A DNA stretch of 64,000 nt from Odontomyia ornata (taxonomy: Eukaryota > Arthropoda > Insecta > Diptera > Stratiomyidae), in assembly GCA_963969285.1 (NCBI GenBank), contig OZ017740.1, forward strand, positions 146,306,796 through 146,370,795. The letters are read 5' to 3'. The notes under the pieces are model-generated. The model worked only from the letters and a program-made list of their open reading frames with translations, had not been told where the DNA came from and ran no database searches. The translations under genes and the position numbers were made by a program. Positions 22,688 through 34,996 of this stretch are shown in pieces. How positions within the stretch are numbered: the first letter of the stretch is position 1; each line of letters starts with the position of its first letter.

Positions 22688-25600
22688 TCATCGTCTAAGG
22701 TCTTTTGCGTGGTAAATTCCCAGGGTTTTACCAGCCATGTCCGCGATGAGGTATCGTGTGGGGCTTATTACTTGTAGGACTCGACACTTCACGAATTTCT
22801 TGTCTAGTTTGGCATTATAGTGTCGGGTGGCATCGCTCTGCCGGAAGTTTCGACGATATATTTCGTCGCCTGCTTTAAAGCCAGAAGGATGAGATCGCAA
22901 GTTGTACCGCTCCTCTCCCATCCGTCTACTTTCTTCAATCTTCTCCCGCAGTTGATCTCGCAGAAGTTGGAGCTTTTCGTGCGGTTCCAGAACCACGATT
23001 GGGTCCTCTAGCGATTTCAGCTGCCGCAATAGCCGATAAGCGCTTCCATGACGGATCATGTACTGGCCGAACAATGCGAAATACGGCGAAATGCCGGTAG
23101 TGGCGTGGTACGACGAGCGCAGAGCACTAGTGATGGCGGACAACTTGCGATCCCAGTCCTTCTGATTCGGGTGGACATAGGCGCGAATGGCCGCTATGAG
23201 CGTACGGTTCAGTCGTTCGGATGCGTTGGCTTGTGGTGAATAGACGGCGGTTCGTTGGTGGATGATGCCGTATTTGGACATTAGGTCTCGGAACTTGCTG
23301 GAGGTGAACTGGACCCCGTTGTCGGAGACAAGTTTCTCCGGAACTCCAAACATGTGAAAGACTCGGTTCTCCAAGAAGCTGATTATAGGTCCAGTGTGCA
23401 TGTTACGTAGTGGTTCTATGATAGGGAATTTAGAGAGCTGATCCAGGACCACGACAGCTCCCGTGTGACCAGAAGCAGATCGAGGGTAAGGACCGATAAG
23501 ATCAATGTACAAGCGCTGGAACACGCGTTCGGGGACCTCAACCTTACCCATGGGAGGCCGAAGAATGGTGTTGGGCGCTTTAGTGCACTTGCATAGCTCA
23601 CAGGAGGCTACGTACGCTTTTATCTGTTGTGCCATCTTAGGCCAAAAGAAACAGGTTTTCAACCGCCTAAGTGTACGACCGTAACCGCCGTGCGCATTTG
23701 ATGGGTGGTCATGAGCCCGTCTGATAAGATCAGTGGTCAATTCTTCGGGCACCCACAACTTCCACTATTCTTCTTCTTGTATGGGGTCTCCGGATGCGTG
23801 TCCCATCCACCTATAAATAAATCCATCTGTCAACCGCAGTTCAGGAAGCTGGGACAGTTGATTCTGGATAGTGTGAATCAGTTGGGTGTAGCTGGCTGAC
23901 TTGAAGGCAGGATGGTCCAGATCGATCAATTGGGGGCTGTCGTCCTCTTGGACCAACTCGGCTCCTTCAGGAGCGAACATTCTGGATAAGGTGTCGGGGA
24001 CTACATGCTGGCTTCCTTTTCGGTGGCGAATTGTGAAGTCAAATGCCTGTAGTTTCAGTGCCCACCTGGCCAATCTGCCGTTGAGATCAGTCTGGCTCAT
24101 TAGCCATTTCAGAGAAGCGTGGTCCGTAACGATTTCAAAGGTGTGTCCCTCCACATAGGCTCGGAAGCGTTTCACTGCCAACACCGCAGCTAGACATTCC
24201 TGCTCGGAGACCGTGTAATTTCGCTGGGCTGGGTTCAGCTTGTGAGACATGAAGGCTATAGGGGTCTCCTCGCCGTCTTGTGCAACCTGGACTAAGACTG
24301 CTCCCACCCCATGTTGACTCGCGTCACAATGGATTGAGAACGGTTTGTCAAAGTCCGGGCTGTGCAGTACGGGGGCTGTAGTCAGACTCTTCTTTAGCTC
24401 TTCAAAGGCTCGCAAGCTGGGCTCTTCCCAGACGAATTTACGTCCCTTACGCAGCATGTCGGTCAAAGGAGTGGTAATGGTGGCATAGTCACGTGCAAAA
24501 CGCTGGTACCATCCGCATAAGCCTAAGAATCGGCGTAATTGCTTGGGGGTCTTGGGTAATGGAAAAACGTCAATCGCTTGAGTCTTGTCCGGATCGGTCT
24601 TGATATGGCCATGCCCGATGATGTGACCTAAATACTTCACCTCCGTCATCACGAACTGACTCTTCCGTATGTTGATGGTTAATCTTGCCCTCCGGATGTG
24701 TAGAGCCACCTCCTGAAGCAGGTCGATGTGTTCGTCAAAGGTCTCGGTTATAAGCAACAGATCGTCCAAGTAAACGAAAACTTGGTGCCGCAAATGAGGT
24801 GGTATCACCTTATCCATAAGGCGTGTCATTGTTTGAGGGGCATTGCACAATCCGAATGGCATGGTCACGAATTGATACAGGGGCCGACCTGGGACTGTGA
24901 AGGCTGTTTTCTCCTTTGAGCCAGGGTCTAAAGGAATTTGCCAGAAGGCGTCCTTGAGGTCTAAGCTCGTGATGAAGTGGGCTTTAGGCAACCGACTCAA
25001 AATGCCTTCAATCAACGGTAGAGGGTATGCGTCCTTGACAGTGACGGCGTTCAAGCGTCTGGCATCTAAGCATAGCCGGACCTTGTTCGGCTTGACAACT
25101 AAGGTGACTGGGGAAGCCCACGCGCTCTGTGATTCTTCGATTACGCCTAATGCTAGCATTCGATCCACTTCAGCATATAACGACTTTTCCTTCGCCGGAG
25201 ATATGGCAAAATGTCTCTGTTTTATGGGTTTAGCATCCCCCACATCTATAGTGTGGAACACCAGTGCAGTCCGCCCGAGACCTTCCTTCTCATGCGATGG
25301 AAAAGCCGATATAGCCGAGTCAAGTCGCAGTTGCTGATTTACATCCAGTGTATGTCGTAATAAGTGAGTGGGTTGAGATTGGTCAGGAACTGTGGTGACG
25401 GACTCCAGGGTCGTACCGGAAAACAGTGCCGGGGCCAAGTTAAATTTTCGAACGAAATCCACTCCTAGATAAAGATTCTGGGTTAATTGAGGTATGATGT
25501 AAAATTCCAGTGGTTTAGTTACTCCTTTAAAGGTGACATCCGTCATAATTTTTCCCACTACAGAGTGACGAGTTCCGTCCGCCGTGCTTAACCAGGAGGT

Positions 25601-26164
25601 GAAATGACGGATTTGGTCCGCGTGCATTGCCAGTACCTCCCCTGCAAAATCGGCAGATATGCAATTCACGCTGGCTCCCGTATCGACTAAGCCTGACATT
25701 CGTTTTTGCAGGAGGTGTACTGACGCATATGGCCGAACGTCATCCCTCAATAATTCGTCTAAGTGTATGTCCTTCAGCACCTTCCTCGACTGCCTGACTT
25801 TCCTCCAGAAGCTCCGCATCCGACGCGTGGCTCGCTTTCTTCGCGGTGGGACAGTTGTAGCCAACTCCTCATGGAAGATGCGCTGTCGAGTAGCCAAATA
25901 ATTCCGCAGCCTGACGTGGAAAGGTTGGACATGCCAAGGAACTTTCGCCTCGCTATCATTTCCCTGCGCGTTGGCCTCGGCGAAGGATGGCGTCGGTTGT
26001 GCAACTTCGGGAGAACTGTGTTTAGCGGTGCGAGTCAGCAGAATTGGAGTCATGTCGGGAGCTGGGTCATAGCTAGTGATGGGGTCAGGATTGGTTCGTC
26101 CGGGGTTTAGGAGTGCCGACGGGTGGTCGCGGCACTCGCTGGCAAGTTTTTTCGCATTTTGCAA
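22688..26164 (-). pseudogene. Pol of element B (protease-RT-RNase H-integrase), one nonsense codon
   Basis: The minus-strand frame opens at 26164 and is nearly identical to D's pol: protease LVDTGAS, reverse transcriptase VYLDDLLLI, RNase H HCDASQHGVG, integrase zinc finger H-H-C-C and DDE residues (YIDLIGPY, SDNGVQF, ANASERLN). It is split only by a CAG-to-TAG change at 23763-23765, between RNase H and integrase. The integrase half continues from 23758 to the stop at 22688. Expression would be by -1 frameshift from gag at AAAAAAC (minus strand, 26152-26146) with the stem at 26137-26130/26118-26111. The element is recent enough to be otherwise open, but it cannot make full-length Pol. Confidence 0.95.
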
Positions 26165-27680
26165 TTTGCGCAGTCAGGTGCGTAGGTGTCGGCCTTCCCG
26201 CAGCGGTAACAGAAAAGCGTCGGCTCCGCTGGACATGCATAGAACCGATGCCCCGTTTGTCGGCAGTTCCAACAGACCGTCGGGCTTGTAATTGCTTCAA
26301 GGGAGGGTCGATCAATCAATGCTGGGTCCTCAAGCTCCGGTGGTGCTCCGCTCCTCGGTACTGGTACTGGGTCGGCAAGCAGGTGGTCCGCTGCCATCAA
26401 CTCCGCGGTATGATGATTTCGGGGATTTGTTCCCGTTATGCGAGGTTGTGGACGGAAGGTGCCTCGCCGCTCATCCAATTGTTCTTGCCTACGGGCATGG
26501 AGGCGCAATCCCTGTATGGTGTTGATGGGGAAGTGCAGAAGGCTGTTCTGAAGATCCCAACGCATATTCTCTCTGATAATTTCTACCAGTTCGTCCTCGG
26601 GCATGGTTGTTCGCAAGCGAGTGCTCAATCTCACTATACTTGTGTAGTACTGGTCGAACGGTTCGTGAGCGCCTTGTTTCCGTTTCTTTAATTGTTCCCT
26701 TAGTTCTCTCTCAGTGAAGCCATCCTCAAATCGATTGCGGAAGGCTGCACTGAAAGAGTTCCAAGTGGGACGTGGCGTTGATTCCTTAAAACTCCAGTAC
26801 CAGTCGGCAGCGTCACCGCTGAACAAAAGATGTGCATGCCGGAGGAAGGCCGAGTAATCACCTCCCAGGGTGCTGGATACTAACGCCTGAATCCGGAAAA
26901 GGAACCGGTCCGCCGATATCATATCGTTGAAACCCGTAAAGTTCAGGCGCCAACTCTCCATGATACGAGGCGTCGGGTCTCGAAAAGGTGTCAATGCGTT
27001 CCCGGGGGGGATCACATCCTCGATTGACCTGTTGTACGGAACTGCCTCGGGGACTAGAGGTACCAACGGAGGTGCGGTGCTATGTCGTGGTCTATATTCG
27101 GGAGCTCTGGGATCCATTCCCGAGTTCCTTGGAGGTGGGACCCATTGCTCGGATGGTCGAGAGTGGGGCATAGCCACACTGGGATTGGGCTCCCAGCCAA
27201 GCGGAGTTCTCACGCGGCTGGGTGGTTGGCTCATAGGGAGGTTCTGGAGCTTTCCCTCCAGATTGCCGATCCTCTCCGACATATCTCTCATCAACGCCAC
27301 GAGGGTGTCAATGGAGTGGGCGGAAGGCATGGGGGTCACCTCGGACACGACAACTGCGGCCGGAACTTCACCGCCTACGGCTCCTTGGAGGTCTAACAGT
27401 GGTTGGGACGGTTCGGCCTCTGGAACTCCTTTCGCCACTGCTTCACGCGTTGGGAGGGGCGTTCCGAGGGGGACGTCTAGGGCGGTCCGCTCGATGGGTC
27501 GCCGACAAGCTCTGACGTGAGGAGGAGCTGTTGGACACAGGCACGATGGAAAAGGTGTCCACAATCCAATCGCACGCTGTGTACGCCCGCCACTACGTCT
27601 TCGAAGCAGATCCCGCAGTTAGCTGGTTGGACTGTTTTGGATCTGGTCCAACGCTTATCTGGGGTCCGCTTCGTTGTCAT
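26107..27680 (-). pseudogene. RING-Gag gene of element B with a frameshift in the RING finger
   Basis: This starts at 27680 with MTTKRTPDKRW. The RING-H2 finger is intact up to the sixth ligand. A net loss of 10 nt near 27508-27514, relative to D, then removes the last CxxC pair and shifts the frame; the first frame ends at 27477. The correct frame is open from 27564 to 26107 and carries the coiled-coil-like segment (SIDTLVALMRDMSERIGNLE), the capsid-like domain (SADRFLFRIQAL...NSFSAAFRNRF) and the zinc knuckles (CWNCRQTGHRFYAC, CYRCGKADTYAPDC). Gag lacking a working RING could still be made only by internal initiation or frameshifting. Confidence 0.93.
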
Positions 27681-28470
27681 TTTTGCTGGTTTTGGTTGTT
27701 GCTAATATTACTGAAAAAAAAAATGTATGAAATATACTTATTCCTACTATGTAAGTGAAAACGAGAATTCAATACTAATTGAGTGGCCGATAGTGGCGAG
27801 CTCTTTCTAGATAATGGCGAGAAAAAAAAATTCTTGGAATACACACTTTCCTTTCCAGTAGTCGACTCCTTCAACGGGAAATGAGAGTGCGTGGTAATCT
27901 GCCGAAGAAAGGGTGCTTTTGGTCGATTTACGAAATTATCCCCATACCCACATACATTACAAAAACCGTCTCTAAACTACGTTAAATGACTCGACGAGAC
28001 AAGTGGTAGAGCTACCGTAACGATTTTGTACGCGGTCAAAATTCCCGACGCGTGGAAGCATTCCGGGCTTCGCAACTCCAGCGTACGCCACCGAACGTTG
28101 AACCGATACCACTCGTCTATCACGCATACGAAATAAGTAGAATCCTTCCGCAACATAAAGGCAAGGTAGCCTTCTATTTTCTTGAGAGTCCATGCTGATA
28201 GGTAAACCCATCAGGCTGGCAGTTCCATCAAGAAAATGGAAGGTCCTTACAGGGGTTAGCCTGGGACAACACATCGGAAGGATTCTGTCGCGAAAACAAA
28301 ATCAAACAAAGGAGAGCGGAAGCTACAACTCACGTGAAGCGACTGCGAGCGTGTATCACACAACTCCACTGCTCCTGATAGTGGGACTCGAGTACCAGAG
28401 TACCTTACATCCTCCGTAAAGGACCAACTCGTCAGAAGACGCGAATTTCTTTCCCCCTTAGGATGTCTTA
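27681..28470 (-). other. Leader of element B with hairpin (28170-28243)
   Basis: This is the leader between primer site and gag on the minus strand, collinear with D's leader. The long hairpin is kept (arms 28170-28185 and 28228-28243, one mismatch). The region near 27835-27905 is the inverted relative of the LTR pyrimidine-tract segment. Confidence 0.8.
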
Positions 28471-28489
28471 GGCCCCACGTTGGGCGCCA
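28471..28489 (-). promoter_or_regulatory. Primer-binding site of element B (tRNA-Lys CUU type)
   Basis: The reverse complement reads TGGCGCCCAACGTGGGGCC, two bases from the 5' LTR end at 28492. Confidence 0.93.
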
Positions 28490-31035
28490 TTTGTAATGAT
28501 TTTCACCTTTTTAAGTTCGAACGCGGAACCGACCTCTTATCGGTTCTAGACGTTAAGTCTGAGTAGTCCCAACGGATGGTACCAACCGGTCAACCAATCC
28601 GTGCACCGTAACCCATTCACGCGGTGGCTGCTTGTCGGCCAGCTAGTTCGGAGAGGATTTCGGTCGCGGGTCTCCGAATGGGCTACGCTCAATTACAATA
28701 TTTTCAGCCACCTGAACACGCCCGTTTTCAAAACGCGTTACAACACAAAACCATACGGAGAAGAAACCTACTTTACGTTACTCCGTATTTCTTCCTATAA
28801 ACAGTCAAAGAACAAAAGCTAATTTTTATTTCGCGTTCCCGAATTTCCGACGCGGTACCGAAAAGTATTCTACTCTAAATTAACCCGACGAAAACTACTC
28901 TAATAAAATGTCAAAACAACAAAGGTACCGCGTACCGCGCGCGACGCGAAACCGACCTCAGCGGATTTGTCGAAACCCTACCCTCGCGACGGCATACCTA
29001 CCCTGCACTCACCTTCCCGCTGAAACAAGAAGAACCACTGAAAAGGAAAGTCTTTAATTAATTAGCATTTCATAATTTTATTCATTTGATTGAAATATAT
29101 ATGTATAAAAGTTCCTTGTCAAAATACTCATTTAAAAATTATTGACTTTTTTAAGCTAATTTCCCGAATTCAAAACAAACATATAATCGATTTGACAGAA
29201 ATTTACAAAACAAAATCTAAATCGATTCATGTATTTAAAATGTTTTTCTTTATTTTATTATTACTAATGACCTCATTATTCTTAGTTAAAAAATGACAAT
29301 TCGACCTTCAATTTTTATTCTGATTGGTTTTTCTTCATATATTCACTAGTCATAAATTAAATGTTCTTCTCTAAAAAATATACTTTTAGTTTCTTTATAT
29401 AATTGAGTGTAAACAAAAGAACTTGCTCCACAATTTAATTGTGTTTTTTTTTTTTCTTTTAAATTTTACTTTAGTGATTTTTCATTAATTTTTACTTCTC
29501 AAGTTTGTCATGATTGGCTTTTTAATGCGGACTTTATCAAATATACATGTTGACCTATTTTCTTCCCAAAAAAAAACAAAAAAAAATGCGCATTTACAAC
29601 ATAGTTTTTTTTTCCTTTTTTTTTCCTCTTTCTTCTGTTAACTCCCTATTATATACTTTTATTAGCATCTAGTTCAGAACGAATGAATCTCCTTAAGTGG
29701 TGTTCTTTTCTCACTGATTTTAGTTACTTATAGGTAGATTTTATACAAACTTTTATTACATAGAGGTTTTCACATAAAATACATGAAACACTCAATTTGA
29801 TTTCTTTTAATTCAATCAACGAGCAAAATTAAGATTGCAAACATTCAGGTTGTTGTAAATATGTATAGATTCAAAACACCGGAAATCACTGCTTTTGACT
29901 TTCTTCAATAATATTGACATGTTCTTAACTATATTCAACATTTTCATAACCTACTGAAATTGCAATATTAGCTTTTATCGCTTCTTTAACTTTCAGGCAC
30001 TCTAATAAAAACTTTGCTCCCAAATAACTTTAAATTTCCGATATTGCATTTCTTTATCATAAAAATTTCATACGGTCTCTTTTTCTCAAGAGTATTTGCT
30101 AATCTTCTATTCTTCAAATAACTCACTGTTTCTACTACTTTAGGCCAAAATCGCTTATTTAATTTTGTTTTTTTTTCTTTTTGATAATTTCTTCAAGGGG
30201 AATATTCGGCATGCAATTATGTCAATAACTTGTCTATAATATTTAAATGTGTTTTCCTTTTTTTTAATATGTCTATAAGAAAAGGTTAGATTGTATAGAA
30301 CGGCAAAATCGTTATAAAGAGAATAATTTTTTTGTTGGGCCCAACAAGTCTACTTCTGATATTTTCATTGTTGTTGGAATTCTCTTTTTTTATTATTCTA
30401 GTAACGTTGCGTTTTAATTGCTTTTCTTAAGAGTTTCCGTTTCTAACCTTTAAATTCAAAATCGACTACTACGAGATTTCGTATTTTCTAGTCTGAGATC
30501 TACGAAATTGTCACGCAACTAGGCGTGAAGTTAACTATAAATGAAGATTAAATGAAATAATTATAATTCCAATGCTAGATGCGTTAATGCTAAATTAGTT
30601 ATACACTTCAGTCTTAAGCTAAAATACTAGAATTTTGTGTTTCAGATTCTTTCAATGTCCGGCAATTTTTTATTGTTCTAGCACTTAAATACAGCACCGT
30701 TTGAGACTTCTCTGCATATTTAATTGCGAGCTAAATAAATTAAATGCAGCAACCTCGTAAAGGCAGACCATAGACCATTTTTAGGGTTTTGGCTTCACTT
30801 TTAAGTAAACATAGTTTTGATTCAGTTGAGTCAATTAGACAACTTTCTCCAAATATTTTATGTGTTAATTTCATCCAGAATCATAGATTTATAAAGTTGT
30901 GAAGACTCTGAACAGTTCTGAGGTACCAAATCATGCATCAAACAAATTTGAATAAATCCGCTTCTACAGCCCTATTCGCGCTTATTAACAAATAGTTTCC
31001 GCCGCGTCTATCGTTCATTTTTGCGTGTTTACGAT

Positions 31036-31376
31036 TTAATGAAGAGGATTTCGCGCCATACAAACACCCATTCGAACCGAACAAACACCAGTGGGTGCCG
31101 GTGATGGGATTGAGGCTGTACTTACAGTTGATGCGATAAATGCTGATGAAGCTGTTGGTGATGAACTTCCGTTTGGACTTGCCGAACTTGTTACTGAGTT
31201 CAGAGATGCATTGACTGGTGATGTATTACTACGAGTTTTGCTGTTACGCATGCTCAAATTAGTGATGGGATTATTTGTCTGAGAATCCTTAGTGCCGTTT
31301 TTGACTAGTCTTGGCGAGTCTGTTTGATCAGACCCGCTTTTTCCTCGTTGCGTCCGACTGTCAATCTCTCTTTTTC
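31036..31376 (-). other. Ser/Thr-rich exon-like ORF in the U3 of element B
   Basis: A minus-strand frame is open from about 31376 to 31036. The part from 31357 to 31126 is bordered by a 3' splice-site-like GATTGACAG and a 5' splice site ACT|GTAAGTAC. This frame is hydrophilic and rich in Ser, Thr, Asn and Pro (for example NTSPVNASLNSVTSSASP). The composition is typical of disordered segments of insect regulatory proteins. I do not recognise a family. Together with the splice signals, this suggests a captured piece of a host gene rather than element-coded sequence. If not spliced, the frame would run on to 31036. Confidence 0.4.
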
Positions 31377-31547
31377 CTAATAAGAAAATTATTATTCAAC
31401 AAATGAAAAACAATTCAATCACTCTTTACCCACTGTTAGTTCATATTTTCCGTCCCTTCAGAACACCAAGATTGCGGGGAGATAAAGAAAAATACCGTAT
31501 TTTCCTCCCGCGCTTTTTTCTCCCTCGTTGCGTCGGACTGTCAATCT
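31335..31547 (-). repeat. Short direct duplication in the B LTR
   Basis: The phrase CTCGTTGCGTC-GACTGTCAATCT with its T-rich left side occurs at 31335-31367 and again at 31511-31547, with small differences. The first copy overlaps the border of the exon-like cargo. Such a duplication at a cargo border is what template switching or microhomology repair would leave. Confidence 0.65.
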
Positions 31548-31911
31548 GACAACATCCGACAAAACAGATGTGGACTGGGAGTCGTCGCAACTGACGCGGA
31601 ATGGAACGCCACATGGCGGCAATGTGCATTTTTATTGGTCGCCAGTGGCATAGTGTTTTGATGGCAACGGTGGGGGTGCATTACCAGATGGATATGTCTC
31701 GAAATGTGTCGGGGTTTTGATTAATATTATGTTTCAAATATTTATATCCACAGATCTAAATATTTGGAAAGAAAAAAAAAATATTTTCTGCGCAACGATA
31801 TCCGCACGAAAGATGAAGTCCGCTTGCACTTCGAGGTCATACCCATCTGGCCGGGTGCAAGGGTTCGGGATCGGACTCACTTCGATTCCCGGGCGTAGGC
31901 GTCACATTACA

Positions 31912-34900
31912 CCTCCTGCAAAAACGATTGTCAGGTTTAGTCGATACGGAAGCCAGTGTGAATTGCATATCTGCCGATTTTGCAGGGGAGGTACTGGCAA
32001 TGCACGCGGACCGAATCCACCATTTTACTACCTGGTTAAGCACGGCGGACGGAATTCGTCACTCTGTAGTGGGAAAAATTACGACGGATTTCACCTTTAA
32101 AGGAGTAACTAAACCTCTGGAATTTTACATCATACCTCAATTAACCCAGAATCTTTATCTAGGGGTGGATTTCGTTCGAAAATTTAACTTGGCCCCGGCA
32201 CTGTTTTCCGGCCTGACCCTGGAGTCCGTCACCACAGTTCCTGGCCAAATTCAAACCACTCACTTATTACGACATACACTGGATGTGAATCAACAACTGC
32301 GACTTGACTCGGCTATATCGGCTTTTCCATCGCATGAGAAGGGAGGTCTCGGGCGGACGGCACTGATGTTACACACTATAGATGTGGGGGATGCTAAACC
32401 CATAAAACAGAGACATTTTGCCATATCTCCGGCGAAGGAAAAGTTGTTATATGCCGAAGTTGATTGAATGCTAGCATTAGGCGTGATCGAAGAATCGCAG
32501 AGCGCGTGGGCTTCCCCGGTCACCTTAGTTGTCAAGCCGAACAAGGTCCGGCTATGCTTAGATACCAGACGCTTGAACGCCGTCACTGTCAAGGACGCAT
32601 ACCCTCTACCGTTGATTGAAGGCATTTTGAGTCGGTTGCCTAAAGCCCACTTCATCACGAGCTTAGACCTCAAGGACGCCTTCTGGCAAATTCCTTTAGA
32701 CCCTGGCTCAAAGGAGAAAACAGCCTTCACAGTCCCAGGTCGGCCCCTGTATCAATTCGTGACCATGCCATTCGGATTGTGCAATGCCCCTCAAACAATG
32801 ACACGCCTTATGGATAAGGTGATACCACCTCATTTACGGCACCAAGTTTTCGTTTACTTGGACAACCTGCTGCTTATAACCGAGATCTTTAACGCACACA
32901 TCGACCTGCTTCAGGAGGTGGCTCTGCACATCCGGAGGGCAGGGTTAACCACCAACATACAGAAGAGTCGGTTCGTGATGACGGAGGTGAAGTATTTGGG
33001 TCACATCATTGGGCATGGCAATATCAAAACCGACCCGGACAAGACTCAAGCGATTGACGTTTTTCCATTACCCAAGACCACCAAGCAATTGCGCCGATTC
33101 CTAGGCTTATGCGGATGGTACCAGCGTTTCGTACATGACTATGCCACCATTACCAATCCTTTGACCGACATGCTGCGTAAGGGACGTAAGTTCGTCTGGG
33201 AAGAGCTAAAGAAGAGTCTGACTACAGCTCCCGTACTGCACAGCCCGGACTTTGACAAACCGTTCTCAATCCATTGTGACGCGAGTCAGCAGGGTGGGAG
33301 CAGTCTTAGTCCAGGTTGCACCAGACGGCGAGGAGAGACCAATAGCCTTTATGTCCCACAAGCTGAACCAGGCCCAGCGGAACTACACGGTCTCGGAGCA
33401 GGAATGCCTGGCGGCTGTGCTGGCAGTGAAACGTTTTCGAGCATATGTAGAAGGACATCCTTTTGAAATCGTCACTGATCATGCGTCACTGAAATGGCTG
33501 ATGAGCCAAACTGATCTCCACGGCCGCTTGGCCAGATGGGCCTTGAAATTACAAGCGTTTGACTTCACGATAAGACACCGCAAGGGAAGTCAGCACGTGG
33601 TACCGGACACACTATCAAGGATGTTCGCCCCCTGAAGGAGCCGAGTTGGTCCAGGAGGACGACAGCCCCCTATGGATCGATTTGGACCATTCCGCCTTCA
33701 AGTCAGCATGTTATATCCAGCTGATGAATACGATTCAGGACCAGTTGCCACAGCTGCCAGAACTACGGATGGCGGAAGGATTTATATACAAGCGGACGAG
33801 ACACGCCTCCGGAGACCCCATTCAAAAAGAGGAACAGTGGAAGTTATGGGTGCCCGAAGAACTGACATGCGAATTGATAAAGCGGGCTCATGACCACCCA
33901 TTGAGTGCACACGGCGGTTATGGTCGTACGCTTCGGTGACTGAAGACTTACTTCTTTTGACCTAAGATGGCGCAGCAAGTAAAAAAGTACGTAGCCGCTT
34001 GTGAGCTGTGCAAATGCACTAAAGCGCCCAATTCTGTTCTTCGGCCCCCGATGGGAAAATTCGAACTACCGGAGCGGGTGTCCCAGCGTCTGTATATAGA
34101 TCTCAATCGGTCCGTACCCTCGCTCGACTTCGGGATACACGGGAGCTGTCGTGGTCCTGGACCACTTGTCTAAATTTCTGATTGTGGAACCTCTGCGAAA
34201 CCTGCACACCGGCCTCATAGTCAGTTTTCTGGAAAATCGCGTTTTCCATATATTTGGAGTACCGGAGCAGCTGGTCTCCGACAACGGAGTTCAGTTCACC
34301 TCGTCTAGATTTCGGGAATTAATGGAAAAGTATGGCATTACGCATCAGCGGACTGCCGTTTATTCCCCGCAAGCCGATGCGTCCGAGCGGTTGAACCGCA
34401 CCCTCATAGCCGCCATTCGGGCCTATGTCCAACCGGAGAAGGATTGGGACCGCAGGATTTCCGCCATCACCTGTGCTCTGCGTTTGTCTTATCACTCCAC
34501 CACAGGCATCTCCCCATACTTTGCCGTGTACGGCCAGCATATGATCTGCCACGGAAACTCGTACCGGCTATTGCGGCAGTTGAAAGGGTTGGAAGACCCA
34601 ATAGTGGTGCTGGAGCCGCACGAGAAACTCCAAATTCTACGAGAACAAATCCGGGAGAGGATTGAAGACAGTAGACGGGTGCGGGAGGAGCGGTACAATC
34701 TGCGATCCCATCCTTCTGGCTTCAAGGCAGGCGACGAAATCTACCGACGGAATTTTAGACAAAGTGAAGCAGGTCGGCATTACACTGCCAAGCTAGATAA
34801 GAAGTTCGTGAAGTGTCGAGTCTTACAAGTTTTAAGTCCCACGCGGTACCTCATTGCGGACATGTCCGGAAAGGAGCTGGGAGTCTACCATGCCAAAGAT

Positions 34901-34912
34901 CTACGACGCTGA
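31912..34912 (+). pseudogene. Decayed pol of element AC (continuation after nested B)
   Basis: This is collinear with D's pol from the protease segment to the C-terminal LRR. Lesions that can be seen: Thr-Gly changed to Thr-Glu in the protease active site (LVDTEAS); CGA-to-TGA at 32465-32467; Asp-to-Asn in the RT box (VYLDNLLLI in place of YLDD); a 24-bp deletion near 33208; frameshifts near 33290, 33633 and 34130; stops near 33937 and 33958. Integrase motifs (SDNGVQF, ADASERLN) are still readable at 34280-34400. Several of the stops are C-to-T changes. This copy is far older than B and D. Confidence 0.95.
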
Positions 34913-34996
34913 GAGAAAAAGAAAAAAAAACATCATAGGGCCAAGCAGCGTTTCCTTCAGTCTCCCCATGCCTGGTAGGCATCGTGGATACTGCCC

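Larger units (their letters stand above)
28492..31911 (-). mobile_element. 5' LTR of element B (3420 bp) with its own U3 cargo
   Basis: On the minus strand the LTR starts TGTAATGTGACG at 31911, fused directly to AC pol (CCTCCTGC at 31912), and ends ATTACA at 28492, next to the primer site. The first 400 bp or so match D's LTR start, and 28492-29070 matches the family 3' block. The middle, about 2.3 kb, matches neither D nor AC. It contains a Ser/Thr-rich exon-like ORF (31126-31357) and a long AT-rich tract (about 29080-30950). Confidence 0.93.

Noticed and set aside
24897..25337. 146-codon frame, repeated in like form at 32290-32730 and 44303-44743
   Set aside because: It recurs only because it lies antisense to the conserved reverse transcriptase region in the three pol copies.
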